From NCBI RefSeq assembly GCF_042651485.1, contig NZ_JBHSDH010000005.1, positions 62,001 to 126,000 on the forward strand: DNA of 64,000 bases, given 5' to 3'. The notes under the pieces were generated by a model, which made no database searches, had not been told where the DNA came from, and worked only from the letters and a program-made list of their open reading frames with translations. Positions 17,490 to 25,481 of this stretch are shown one piece after another (positions within the stretch are counted from its first letter, which is position 1; each line of letters begins with the position of its first letter). The DNA comes from Sphingorhabdus_B arenilitoris (GTDB lineage Bacteria; Pseudomonadota; Alphaproteobacteria; Sphingomonadales; Sphingomonadaceae). The position numbers were made by a program, and so were the translations under genes.

Positions 17490-19832
17490 ATGCCTTCATT
17501 CGCGGAATCGCTCGAAACGACATTGCATAATGCGTTGAAGCACGCGGCCGACCGTACCCATGAATATGCCACATTGGAGCATTTGTTGCTGGCATTGATC
17601 GACGATGCCGACGCGGCGCGGGTGATGCAAGCATGCGGTGTCGATTTAGGTGAGTTGTCTGATATAATTATAACCTATTTGGATGGCGAGCTGGAAAGCC
17701 TGCGGGTTGAAGGCAAGGTTGACCCCTCACCCACCAGTGGCTTTCAACGCGTGGTGCAGCGCGCGATCCTGCATGTCCAAAGTTCTGGCAAGGATGTTGT
17801 TACCGGCGCGAATGTCCTGGTCGCGCTATTTTCCGAACGGGAAAGCTATGCCGTCTATTTCTTGCAGCAACAGGATATGAGCCGGCTCGACGCGGTTTCT
17901 TTCATCAGCCACGGCATCGGCAAGGATGGCAAGCTGACCCCCACCGAGATTAAGGGCACAGAAGAAGACAGTGACGACAATAGCGAAGCCGCAGCCAAGG
18001 GTAAGAAAGAAAAAGGGAGCGCGCTGTCGCAGTTTACCGTCAATTTGAACAAAAAGGCGGAGCAAGGCCGGATCGATCCCCTAATCGGCCGCAGCGCAGA
18101 GGTTGACCGCACTGTTCAAATCTTGTGCCGCCGGTCAAAAAACAACCCGTTATATGTCGGCGAACCCGGCGTCGGAAAAACCGCAATTGCCGAAGGTTTG
18201 GCACGGCGTATTTATGAAAAAGACGTGCCCGAAGTTCTCCTGCCTGCCGTGATCTACTCGCTCGACATGGGCAGCCTGCTTGCGGGAACGCGTTACAGAG
18301 GTGATTTTGAAGAACGGTTGAAGGCGGTGGTTACCGAGCTCGAAAAAATGCCCGACGCGGTTTTATTCATCGACGAAATCCATACGGTCATTGGCGCAGG
18401 CGCAACCAGCGGCGGCGCAATGGACGCCTCCAACCTGCTGAAGCCGGCGCTATCCAACGGCTCGATCCGCTGCATCGGTTCGACCACCTATAAAGAGTTT
18501 CGCAATCATTTCGAAAAGGACCGCGCCCTGCTGCGCCGGTTCCAGAAAATCGACGTGAATGAGCCGAGCATCGACGACACAATCAAAATCCTCGCTGGCC
18601 TGCGCGGTGCATTTGAGGAGCATCACAAGGTTAAATATACGCCTGATGCCTTGAAAACGGCGGTCGAGCTGTCGGCACGCTATATCAATGACCGCAAATT
18701 GCCCGATAAGGCGATTGACGTGATTGATGAAGTGGGTGCGATGCAAATGCTCGTCCCGCCATCCAAACGGCGCAAGATGATCACATCGAAAGAGATTGAA
18801 GCGGTCATTGCAACCATCGCACGTATCCCGCCGAAAAATGTGTCGAGCGATGACAAAACAGCGCTTGGCAACTTGGAAACTGATCTGAAACGCGTGGTCT
18901 TTGGCCAAAATCAGGCGATTGAACTGCTTGCCTCTGCAATCAAATTGTCGCGGGCGGGCCTGCGTGAACCCGACAAGCCGATTGGCAATTATCTGTTCAG
19001 CGGTCCCACCGGCGTGGGCAAGACCGAAGTCGCGCGGCAATTGGCGTCCATCCTAGGCATTCCGCTCAAGCGGTTTGACATGTCGGAATATATGGAGCGG
19101 CATAGCGTATCGCGGCTCATTGGCGCACCTCCGGGTTATGTCGGATATGATCAGGGCGGGCTGCTGACCGATGCGGTGGATCAAAATCCGCATTGTGTGC
19201 TGCTGCTCGATGAAATTGAAAAAGCGCATCCCGACCTGTTCAACATATTGTTGCAGGTGATGGACAATGGCCGTTTAACGGATCACCATGGCAAGACGAT
19301 TGATTTCCGCAATGTCATCATCATCATGACCACAAATGCCGGTGCCGCCGATATGGCGAAGGAAGGCATCGGTTTTGGGAATAATATCAGCAAGGAAGAT
19401 GCGAGCGACGAAGCAGTGAAGAAAATGTTCAGCCCCGAATTTCGCAACCGGCTCGATGCAATCGTGCCCTTTGCCTATTTGTCGCCCGAAGTGGTGGCAA
19501 TGGTCGTGGACAAATTCATCCTGCAACTGGAATTGCAGCTTGCCGATCAAAATGTGCATATCAAATTGGATGATGAGGCCCGCAGCTGGTTGTCCGAACG
19601 CGGTTATGACAAGCTCTATGGCGCACGGCCGATGGGCAGGTTGATTCAAGAAAAGATCAAACAGCCGCTGGCCGAAGAATTGCTCTTTGGCAAATTGGTC
19701 AATGGCGGGGAGGTATCGGTGCATATGAAAGACGGCAAACCCGTTTTTGAAGTATCGCCCGCGCCGCCGAAAGCCGCCAAGCCCAAAAAGCCGCGCAAAA
19801 AAGCATCTGATAAAGCGGATAAGGCGAATTAG
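17490..19832 (+). CDS. clpA: ATP-dependent Clp protease ATPase subunit ClpA
   Basis: AAA+ unfoldase that feeds substrates to ClpP. The 780-residue protein has an N-terminal Clp repeat domain (1-150). First AAA module: GEPGVGKTA near 225. Second: GPTGVGKTE near 505. The IGF loop used to dock on ClpP is present in KEGIGFGNN near 625, which separates it from ClpB. The tail is Lys- and Ala-rich (AKPKKPRKKASDK). The sequence CCAAGGAG stands just before the ATG. The adaptor gene clpS, usually directly upstream in alphaproteobacteria, is not adjacent here. Confidence 0.96.
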   Translation: MPSFAESLETTLHNALKHAADRTHEYATLEHLLLALIDDADAARVMQACGVDLGELSDIIITYLDGELESLRVEGKVDPSPTSGFQRVVQRAILHVQSSGKDVVTGANVLVALFSERESYAVYFLQQQDMSRLDAVSFISHGIGKDGKLTPTEIKGTEEDSDDNSEAAAKGKKEKGSALSQFTVNLNKKAEQGRIDPLIGRSAEVDRTVQILCRRSKNNPLYVGEPGVGKTAIAEGLARRIYEKDVPEVLLPAVIYSLDMGSLLAGTRYRGDFEERLKAVVTELEKMPDAVLFIDEIHTVIGAGATSGGAMDASNLLKPALSNGSIRCIGSTTYKEFRNHFEKDRALLRRFQKIDVNEPSIDDTIKILAGLRGAFEEHHKVKYTPDALKTAVELSARYINDRKLPDKAIDVIDEVGAMQMLVPPSKRRKMITSKEIEAVIATIARIPPKNVSSDDKTALGNLETDLKRVVFGQNQAIELLASAIKLSRAGLREPDKPIGNYLFSGPTGVGKTEVARQLASILGIPLKRFDMSEYMERHSVSRLIGAPPGYVGYDQGGLLTDAVDQNPHCVLLLDEIEKAHPDLFNILLQVMDNGRLTDHHGKTIDFRNVIIIMTTNAGAADMAKEGIGFGNNISKEDASDEAVKKMFSPEFRNRLDAIVPFAYLSPEVVAMVVDKFILQLELQLADQNVHIKLDDEARSWLSERGYDKLYGARPMGRLIQEKIKQPLAEELLFGKLVNGGEVSVHMKDGKPVFEVSPAPPKAAKPKKPRKKASDKADKAN

Positions 19833-19939
19833 AGTTGTATGATTTTATTTTTCAAGGGCGTCCGAATATTGCAAGTTTTCTGGGCGTCCGTGAGCAATAA
19901 ACAGCTGATAATCATATATTAAGCATTCGCAGCTATCCG

Positions 19940-22324
19940 GTGGTGATGGATGGCAGGGTCAAAAAAATTGCGCATATTACGGGCGTACCGGGCAAAAGCG
20001 ATATTGCTTTAAAGCCGTGGCTTACCAAACGGCTTTTGGAAGAACATTTCGGTTCTCTCAAAGCCTCTGTTGCCGCCAGTATTATCAATGCTTCAATCTT
20101 GGGCGTCGTATTCTTCGCATCTCGTTCTTGGCAGATATTGACCGTCGCCGGATTATTGATGGCCATTTTGCTGGTGTGGCGAGTTTCCAATTACCGCAAT
20201 TTGCCCGATGCCAAAACCGACCCGGTAAAGCTTAAAAAAATACTCCATTCGGTTGAACTGAATGCCGCTGGTCTTGGCCTATGGTGGGGGCTGTCGGTCG
20301 TCATACTTATGCCAGGTGCAACCCCGTCGCAGCAAATTTTATGCGCGATATTGGGGGCAGGAAAAATGGCGGCGGGTGCGCTGACTTACCGCACGCTGAA
20401 GCGCGCGGCTTATCTGTTTGTCGGATCATGTGCGGCGGGCTGCTTCATCTCGCTTGCCGAATTGGGCACCGGCGCGGCTTATGCTTCGGCTATATTAGTG
20501 ATGTGTTATGCGGCTGTGCTGTTCGCCAGCATCCGGTCAACCGAAACCGCGATTATTGAAAGCCATGAGCGTGAAAATGCGCTGCGCGATTCCGCCGAAA
20601 CCATTAACATGTTGCTCGCCGATTTCACCGAACAGGGCAGCGACTGGGTGCTGGAAATGAACAGCCAGACGCAAATATTGAACCCAAGCCCTCAAATGGC
20701 GGCTGCGCTGCAACGGCCGATTGAAACTTTGGCGGGGCAATCTTTTCTCGACCTGCTGGATGAGGGACCGGAACGCGATCAAATGGCCGACCATATCGCG
20801 CTTGGCCGGGCTTTCCGAAATTTGCAAGTCAGCCTCAGTATTGGGAACGACCGTTTCTGGTGGTCGATCAGCTTGCGCCCTGCTCTGGAAATGAATGGCA
20901 ATTATCGCGGTATCGTAACCGACATCACCGCGCAGCGGCAAGCCGAAGAGCAAGTCAGTTATATGGCGCATTTTGACTCGCTGACCGATCTGCCCAATCG
21001 TTTTCAATTTAATCAACGGCTCACGCGGGTAGTCAAATCGCCGGGAATAAAACCCGGTATCATGTATCTCGATCTGGATCAGTTTAAGATTATCAATGAC
21101 ACGCTGGGTCATAGCTTCGGCGACTTGCTGCTGAAAGGTGTGGCCGCGCGGCTTAAAAAATGTGTGAGCGCACAGGAAATTGTTGCCCGTCTGGGCGGCG
21201 ATGAATTTGCGATATTGATTGAAAATCGCAGCCTGACCGAGATTCAGAAAATTGGAGACGACATAATCGCGGCCTTGACGCAGCCATTCCGGCTCGATGA
21301 CCATGATGTCATTGTTGGCACCAGTATCGGCATTGCACTATCCCCGGAACATGGTGAGGATGCAGAAACGCTGCTACGCAACGCGGACCTCGCGCTTTAT
21401 GAAGCAAAATCGCAAGGCCGCAACCGGCAGATTGTATTTGAAGATGGCATGGACCAAGCCGCACAATTGCGCCGGGCGCTGGAGCTCGATCTGCGCGGGG
21501 CGTTGGGCAAGGGTGAGCTATGTCTGCATTATCAACCCTTGGTGCAAATCGATAGCGGCGAAACGCTGGGTTATGAAGCCCTGATCCGCTGGGAACATCC
21601 CGAACGCGGGGTGGTGATGCCCGATACGTTCATTCCCATAGCCGAAGAAAGCGGTATGATTATTCCTATTGGCGAATGGGTTATTCGCCAAGCCATCGAT
21701 GATTTAACGCAGTGGCCCGATAATATGACGGTTTCGATCAACCTTTCTCCTGTGCAGATGCGCAGTCCAAGCTTGATTACCACATTGGTTCAAGGATTGG
21801 CCGCGACCGGGGTTGAGCCCAAACGGGTTTGCCTTGAAATAACCGAAAATGTCCTGATGCAGGATAGTGATGCCAATATGGCAACGCTGCATAAATTGCA
21901 TGAAATTGGCGTGCAGATTGCTCTGGATGATTTTGGCACGGGCTATAGCTCGCTCAATTATCTGCGCAGCTTCCCCTTTGACAAGATTAAGATTGACCGC
22001 TGTTTTGTCGACGAAATCGATACGCGCGAAGATTGCCAAGCGATTGTCCGTTCGGTCGTCGATTTGGCCAGAAGCCTGGGCATGACCACCACTGCAGAAG
22101 GCGTTGAACGCGACGACCAGGTTGAACATTTGCGCCGCGAAGGATGCAGCGAAGTGCAAGGCTATTTATTCAGCAAGGCCGTGCCGCAGGACCAGCTGAC
22201 CGACCTGCGCAAACCTGTGCACAGCCATGCGCAGCGCCTTGTCGACATGGAAACCAAGCGAAAGCTGAAACAGGAAATCGCCGCGCGCGTTGGGCGCATT
22301 CAAAAAGGCAAGAAAACCGGCTAA
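19940..22324 (+). CDS. Membrane GGDEF-EAL cyclic-di-GMP protein
   Basis: A 794-residue protein with both c-di-GMP synthesis and breakdown domains. Residues about 40-190 hold five or so transmembrane segments. A PAS-like region follows (about 205-320). The GGDEF domain has an intact LGGDEFAIL near 418. The EAL domain has YEALIRW near 544 and DDFGTGYSSLNYL near 660, also intact. Both activities may therefore be present, with the balance set by sensing. Starts GTG 19940, GTG 19943 and ATG 19946 are in frame and indistinguishable. It converges with recF with a 2-base gap. Confidence 0.93.
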   Translation: MVMDGRVKKIAHITGVPGKSDIALKPWLTKRLLEEHFGSLKASVAASIINASILGVVFFASRSWQILTVAGLLMAILLVWRVSNYRNLPDAKTDPVKLKKILHSVELNAAGLGLWWGLSVVILMPGATPSQQILCAILGAGKMAAGALTYRTLKRAAYLFVGSCAAGCFISLAELGTGAAYASAILVMCYAAVLFASIRSTETAIIESHERENALRDSAETINMLLADFTEQGSDWVLEMNSQTQILNPSPQMAAALQRPIETLAGQSFLDLLDEGPERDQMADHIALGRAFRNLQVSLSIGNDRFWWSISLRPALEMNGNYRGIVTDITAQRQAEEQVSYMAHFDSLTDLPNRFQFNQRLTRVVKSPGIKPGIMYLDLDQFKIINDTLGHSFGDLLLKGVAARLKKCVSAQEIVARLGGDEFAILIENRSLTEIQKIGDDIIAALTQPFRLDDHDVIVGTSIGIALSPEHGEDAETLLRNADLALYEAKSQGRNRQIVFEDGMDQAAQLRRALELDLRGALGKGELCLHYQPLVQIDSGETLGYEALIRWEHPERGVVMPDTFIPIAEESGMIIPIGEWVIRQAIDDLTQWPDNMTVSINLSPVQMRSPSLITTLVQGLAATGVEPKRVCLEITENVLMQDSDANMATLHKLHEIGVQIALDDFGTGYSSLNYLRSFPFDKIKIDRCFVDEIDTREDCQAIVRSVVDLARSLGMTTTAEGVERDDQVEHLRREGCSEVQGYLFSKAVPQDQLTDLRKPVHSHAQRLVDMETKRKLKQEIAARVGRIQKGKKTG

Positions 22325-22326
22325 GG

Positions 22327-23397
22327 CTATAAATGCAATTGCCCGTTATCGACTTCGATAAACAGCGCATCGCCGGTTAATCCGCCGAATAACGCTTTTT
22401 CCGTACCCGTCATCCATAGCTGGCTTCCGGTGGCCGCCAGCCGTTCAAACAGCGCTGCACGGCGCGCAGGGTCCAAATGGGCCGCCACCTCGTCCAGCAA
22501 GATGACCGGTGCTTCGGACCGAATATCAGCAACCAGCCCCGCATGAGCCAGAATAACCGACAGCAACAGCGCCTTTTGCTCCCCGGTCGAGCATAAGCCA
22601 GCGGGCTGATTTTTCACTTTATGCGTAACGAGCAAATCCGCACGGTGCGGTCCTGTCAATGTGCGCCCGGCGGCGGCGTCACGTGGACGGCCGCGCTGCC
22701 ACACAGCGCGAAGCTCCGCCTCGCTGGTTGGGCTTGCGCCCTCAATGGACAAAATCGGAATGGCAAAGGGTCCCTCCGGCTCCTGCGCCAGCCGCTCACC
22801 TAACTGGTCGATCATCCGTTTGCGGCTCGCGTCAATCTGCACCGCATTTTCGGCCATCGCCTTTTCCAGTCCATCGAGCCAATCAGGGTCGGCGGGTCTG
22901 TCATCGGACAATAATTTATTGCGTTGCCGCATGGCGCGTTCATATTGGCTACTATAGCGGGCGTGTGAGGGTTGCACGGCCATAACCAACCTGTCTAGAA
23001 AACGCCGCCGTTCGCCCGCGCTATCGGTAAACAGCCGGTCCATCGCCGGGGTCAACCAGATGACCGCAAGCCATTCGGACAAAGCGGTAATTGCGGCGGG
23101 CGCGCCGTTGATCCGGACTTTACGCCGGTCCGGCGCGTCGAGGCTAACGCCAGTGCCCAGCTTAATATCTTCAATCTCCGCCGCAATTGCAAAACCGCCG
23201 CGGCCCCCATGCCGGGGCATATCCGACAAAGCCGCACGGCGCAGCCCCCTTCCTGGCACCAAAAGGGATACCGCCTCCAAGATATTGGTTTTGCCTGCAC
23301 CATTTGCGCCATGCAGCACAGTAAACTGACGCCCCGGCCGGAATGATGCCTGCGCATGATTTCGAAAATCAGTCAAAGAGAGACGGGTCAAAGCCAT
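22327..23397 (-). CDS. recF: DNA replication and repair protein RecF
   Basis: SMC-like ATPase that loads RecA at gapped DNA with RecO and RecR. Walker A is GANGAGKTN (about residues 30-38), and the signature STGEQKALLLSVILAHAG is followed by Walker B in VILLDEVAAHLD. The frame is open to 23493, but ATG at 23397 (MALTRLSLTDFRNHA) is the normal start and gives 356 residues. dnaA, dnaN and gyrB are not neighbours, so this is not the classical dnaA-dnaN-recF cluster. Confidence 0.95.
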   Translation of the reverse strand: MALTRLSLTDFRNHAQASFRPGRQFTVLHGANGAGKTNILEAVSLLVPGRGLRRAALSDMPRHGGRGGFAIAAEIEDIKLGTGVSLDAPDRRKVRINGAPAAITALSEWLAVIWLTPAMDRLFTDSAGERRRFLDRLVMAVQPSHARYSSQYERAMRQRNKLLSDDRPADPDWLDGLEKAMAENAVQIDASRKRMIDQLGERLAQEPEGPFAIPILSIEGASPTSEAELRAVWQRGRPRDAAAGRTLTGPHRADLLVTHKVKNQPAGLCSTGEQKALLLSVILAHAGLVADIRSEAPVILLDEVAAHLDPARRAALFERLAATGSQLWMTGTEKALFGGLTGDALFIEVDNGQLHL

Positions 23398-23487
23398 TAT
23401 CGCTGCGTTGCTATAGCAGATGCGGTGGCGGTCAACCGGCAATATCGCGTCCATGACCGATTTTGCATTCATCCAGGGTTCAGCATT

Positions 23488-23502
23488 TCCCAAATGTTGG
23501 GA
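23488..23502. promoter_or_regulatory. Palindrome upstream of the sigma-54 promoter
   Basis: TCCCAA-ATG-TTGGGA is a perfect inverted repeat with 6-base arms, centred about 95 bases upstream of the -24 element. That is where enhancer-binding activators of sigma-54 promoters bind, for example PspF in enterobacteria. The site role is inference. A nearby further TTTTCCCA half-site follows at about 23505. Confidence 0.4.
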
Positions 23503-23587
23503 TATTTTCCCATTTTATCTGAAGATGTAAATTGCCTATTCGCGTAAATTCCTACCAAAATATTGTTTTATATAGATTTGTAAAAAC

Positions 23588-23603
23588 TGGCACGCATCCT
23601 GCT
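23588..23603 (+). promoter_or_regulatory. Near-consensus sigma-54 promoter
   Basis: TGGCACG-CATCC-TGCT matches the -24/-12 consensus (TGGCACG N4 TTGCW) at all positions except the first T of the -12 box. GG and GC are exactly ten bases apart. It would start transcripts near 23614, leaving about 60 bases before the first peptide gene. The downstream gene pspC fits, since phage-shock operons are sigma-54 dependent in other bacteria. This supports the call but does not prove it. Confidence 0.72.
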
Positions 23604-23674
23604 GTATGGGTCATGTAAGCAATTACGACCCACCAAACCGCCCCATCGGGCAACCACTATAAAGGAATTTCACA

Positions 23675-23794
23675 ATGACCCTATCGATCAACAACCAAAT
23701 CGCCGCTGTATTTGCTGCAGTAATTTGCGCTTTTGTGACCATCGCCGCCAGCGCTGGACCAGCAATTTCAACCGTATCGCCCTATCTTGTATAA
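23675..23794 (+). CDS. Tandem small exported peptide, copy 1
   Basis: A 39-residue ORF, not in any family I recognise. ATG at 23675 has AAGGAA at optimal spacing. An Ile-, Ala- and Val-rich core (residues 9-24) is followed by AASA, a good signal peptidase I site, which would release a 12-residue peptide GPAISTVSPYLV. It stands first behind the sigma-54 promoter, and a second copy follows 31 bases later. Shared residues with that copy are SAGPAI, T and PYLV. The conservation is largely at amino acid level while several codons differ. Alternative: a small membrane protein that is not cleaved. Confidence 0.65.
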   Translation: MTLSINNQIAAVFAAVICAFVTIAASAGPAISTVSPYLV

Positions 23795-23825
23795 TCACAC
23801 AGATATTAACTAAGGAACTGACCCC

Positions 23826-23945
23826 ATGAACTTTTCCCACTATCCCCGCACCACTGCCATTTTCGGCGCGCTGATCTGCACATTCATCACTCTGACGGTG
23901 AGCGCAGGACCAGCCATATATACCGCCGCGCCGTATCTGGTATAA
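23826..23945 (+). CDS. Tandem small exported peptide, copy 2
   Basis: A 39-residue paralogue of the preceding gene. ATG at 23826 has AAGGAA upstream. The hydrophobic core is AIFGALICTFITLTV, then VSA and the tail GPAIYTAAPYLV, differing in three of twelve positions from copy 1. Over the last 14 shared codons I count five synonymous changes against three amino acid changes. N termini differ except for length. No function known. It may be a secreted signal or a membrane-stress effector, and both are inference. Confidence 0.65.
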   Translation: MNFSHYPRTTAIFGALICTFITLTVSAGPAIYTAAPYLV

Positions 23946-23988
23946 CCCACATATTGGCATCGCTATCTATTATTGAAAGGATAATGAA

Positions 23989-24165
23989 ATGAACAAATTG
24001 ACGTTGGATAAGCAAAATAAGAAAATCTGGGGCGTGTGTAGCGGCCTTGCAAATTGGGCGAACATTGACACCAGCCTCGTGCGGCTAGGTTTTGTTATAG
24101 CCACATTGATCGGTGTCGGATCGCCAATATTGATCTATCTGGTGCTCGGACTTATTCTGGATTGA
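23989..24165 (+). CDS. Minimal PspC-domain protein
   Basis: A 58-residue protein that is almost only a PspC domain. It has the short basic start NKLTLDKQNKKIWGVCSGLA, then LVRLGFVIATLIGVG and a second hydrophobic stretch ILIYLVLGLIL. PspC is an inner-membrane part of the phage-shock response in enterobacteria. Its charged N terminus is on the cytoplasmic side. AAAGG precedes the ATG at 23989, and an ATG at 23984 leads to an immediate stop. It forms a likely transcript with the two peptide genes under the sigma-54 promoter. Confidence 0.85.
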   Translation: MNKLTLDKQNKKIWGVCSGLANWANIDTSLVRLGFVIATLIGVGSPILIYLVLGLILD

Positions 24166-24257
24166 TATATTCCTTCCAATAAACTACTGCGCAGATAGCG
24201 AAAATGTTAATATTTTTGCGGTAACAAAACAAAATATTTTTCCAGCGGGTCGCGCCT

Positions 24258-24614
24258 ATGGAGAACATGATGTCGGTAAATGAAGAACGTAATGATGACG
24301 ACCGTCACTGGTTTAACGCCCGCGAATATGATCGCGGCGATGTTCAAATTTATGCCGACATCAGGGAACAGGGCGCGGGTAAGCACAAGGTCAATATTAT
24401 CGACCTGTCCCGATCCGGCTTTCGTATTCATTCGCTGACCTATATTAAAGTCGACAAGACGGTGTATTTGACCATCCCCGGCTATGCCCCACTGGAGGCG
24501 CGTATTGCGTGGCATAAGGGCGATTTATATGGCTGCGAATTTAGGGACCGACTGCATGTTGCCATATATGATCATATGGTCAAAACCTTCCCGTCTCTGG
24601 TGCGGGCGCGTTAA
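24258..24614 (+). CDS. PilZ-domain protein
   Basis: A 118-residue single PilZ domain, a usual c-di-GMP receptor. The conserved arginine stretch is loosely present near the N terminus (FNAREYDRGDV), and the IIDLSRSGFRI motif matches D/NxSxxG. The segments VYLTIPGYAPLEARIAW and YGCEF fit the rest of the fold. The RxxxR motif is not clearly intact, so ligand binding is uncertain. It follows pspC after about 90 bases, and the nuclease gene begins 5 bases after its stop. Confidence 0.82.
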   Translation: MENMMSVNEERNDDDRHWFNAREYDRGDVQIYADIREQGAGKHKVNIIDLSRSGFRIHSLTYIKVDKTVYLTIPGYAPLEARIAWHKGDLYGCEFRDRLHVAIYDHMVKTFPSLVRAR

Positions 24615-24619
24615 GGCTA

Positions 24620-25201
24620 TTGCCAAAAAACCGGATTGCCTTTCCAAAAAGCCATGCGGCAAAGCGTAGCGCAAGCCGCGCATTTTGGAACAAGGTAACG
24701 ATGATTATCGCCCTCATGTTTATGCTGGGCGGGGCATATATTTACAGCGTTTATAATGATAACCGCGAAATCTTTATACCTTCACCGGGCGCAGCGATAA
24801 GAGCAGCCGACGGGGATAGTTTTTCCGTTGGTGCCAAAAAACTCCGCTTACGCGGCATTGATGCGCCGGAGCGTGATCAGATTTGCGTCGATGAAAATGG
24901 CAAAGACTGGCCCTGCGGCCTGGCCGCCAAAGCCGCATTGGCTCGGCTTTTGGAACAGCCAAACCTAACTTGCGAAGCCGGTGCCTATGACCGGTTTGGG
25001 CGGGCATTGGCCAAATGCGCGGTCAGCGAACACAGCGATATTGCCGCCAATCTAGTCGCCAGCGGCTTTGCGGTTAGTCAGGAATTTAACGGCATACGCG
25101 ACTATAGCCGGGAAGAAGACAGGGCCCGCAGCGCAAAGCGCGGCATCTGGCGCGGCACATTCACGCCCCCTCGCGAATGGCGCGACACCCATCCCCGATA
25201 A
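24620..25201 (+). CDS. Membrane-anchored thermonuclease-like protein
   Basis: Staphylococcal-nuclease fold protein of 193 residues from the TTG at 24620, or 166 from the ATG at 24701, which also has AAGG upstream. A hydrophobic anchor (IIALMFMLGGAYIYSVY) is near the N terminus. The catalytic set is visible: an Asp in ADGDSF, the Arg and Glu in LRGIDAPER and a second Arg in YDRFGR. Two cysteine pairs may form disulfides in the periplasm. It probably cuts nucleic acid outside the cytoplasm. The preceding PilZ gene may share its transcript. Confidence 0.85.
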   Translation: MPKNRIAFPKSHAAKRSASRAFWNKVTMIIALMFMLGGAYIYSVYNDNREIFIPSPGAAIRAADGDSFSVGAKKLRLRGIDAPERDQICVDENGKDWPCGLAAKAALARLLEQPNLTCEAGAYDRFGRALAKCAVSEHSDIAANLVASGFAVSQEFNGIRDYSREEDRARSAKRGIWRGTFTPPREWRDTHPR

Positions 25202-25211
25202 AAAGGGTTAG

Positions 25212-25481
25212 TTAGGGTCCGGACCCAATAGAAACAGCATCGAGGCGTCAAAATGGCAAAGATATCGGGGTAAAATGCGCGCAGTCAGGCAGTTATTCTG
25301 CCTGCAAGCGTACTTTGCGACGAGATCGAAGCCATTTTGACGTCCTTTAGGATTTGACCCATTTTGCCCAGTGCTGCGTCAGCAAGCCTTGAGATATATG
25401 TATATCCCGGCGGCTCACTTCCTAGCCCTGAGCAAAATGGCTTCAAACCTCGGTGCTGTTTCTATCGAGTCCGGACCCTAA
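25212..25481. repeat. 270-bp inverted-repeat element (MITE-like)
   Basis: Long terminal inverted repeats bound a 270-bp sequence without a gene. Left arm 25212-25245 and right arm 25448-25481 share TTAGGGTCCGGAC and TAGAAACAGCA...CGAGG, with about three mismatches in 34 bases. A second, inner pair (GTCAAAATGGC near 25247 with GCCATTTTGAC near 25330) and a CAGGCAG/CTGCCTG hairpin (about 25286-25304) lie inside. It ends inside the 3' end of the following acyltransferase gene, giving it its stop. No transposase is present, so movement would need one in trans. Confidence 0.75.

Noticed and set aside
23688..23960. 90-codon minus-strand frame opposite the peptide genes
   Set aside because: It crosses both peptide genes and their gap, has no ribosome site, and the plus-strand ORFs show paired conservation.
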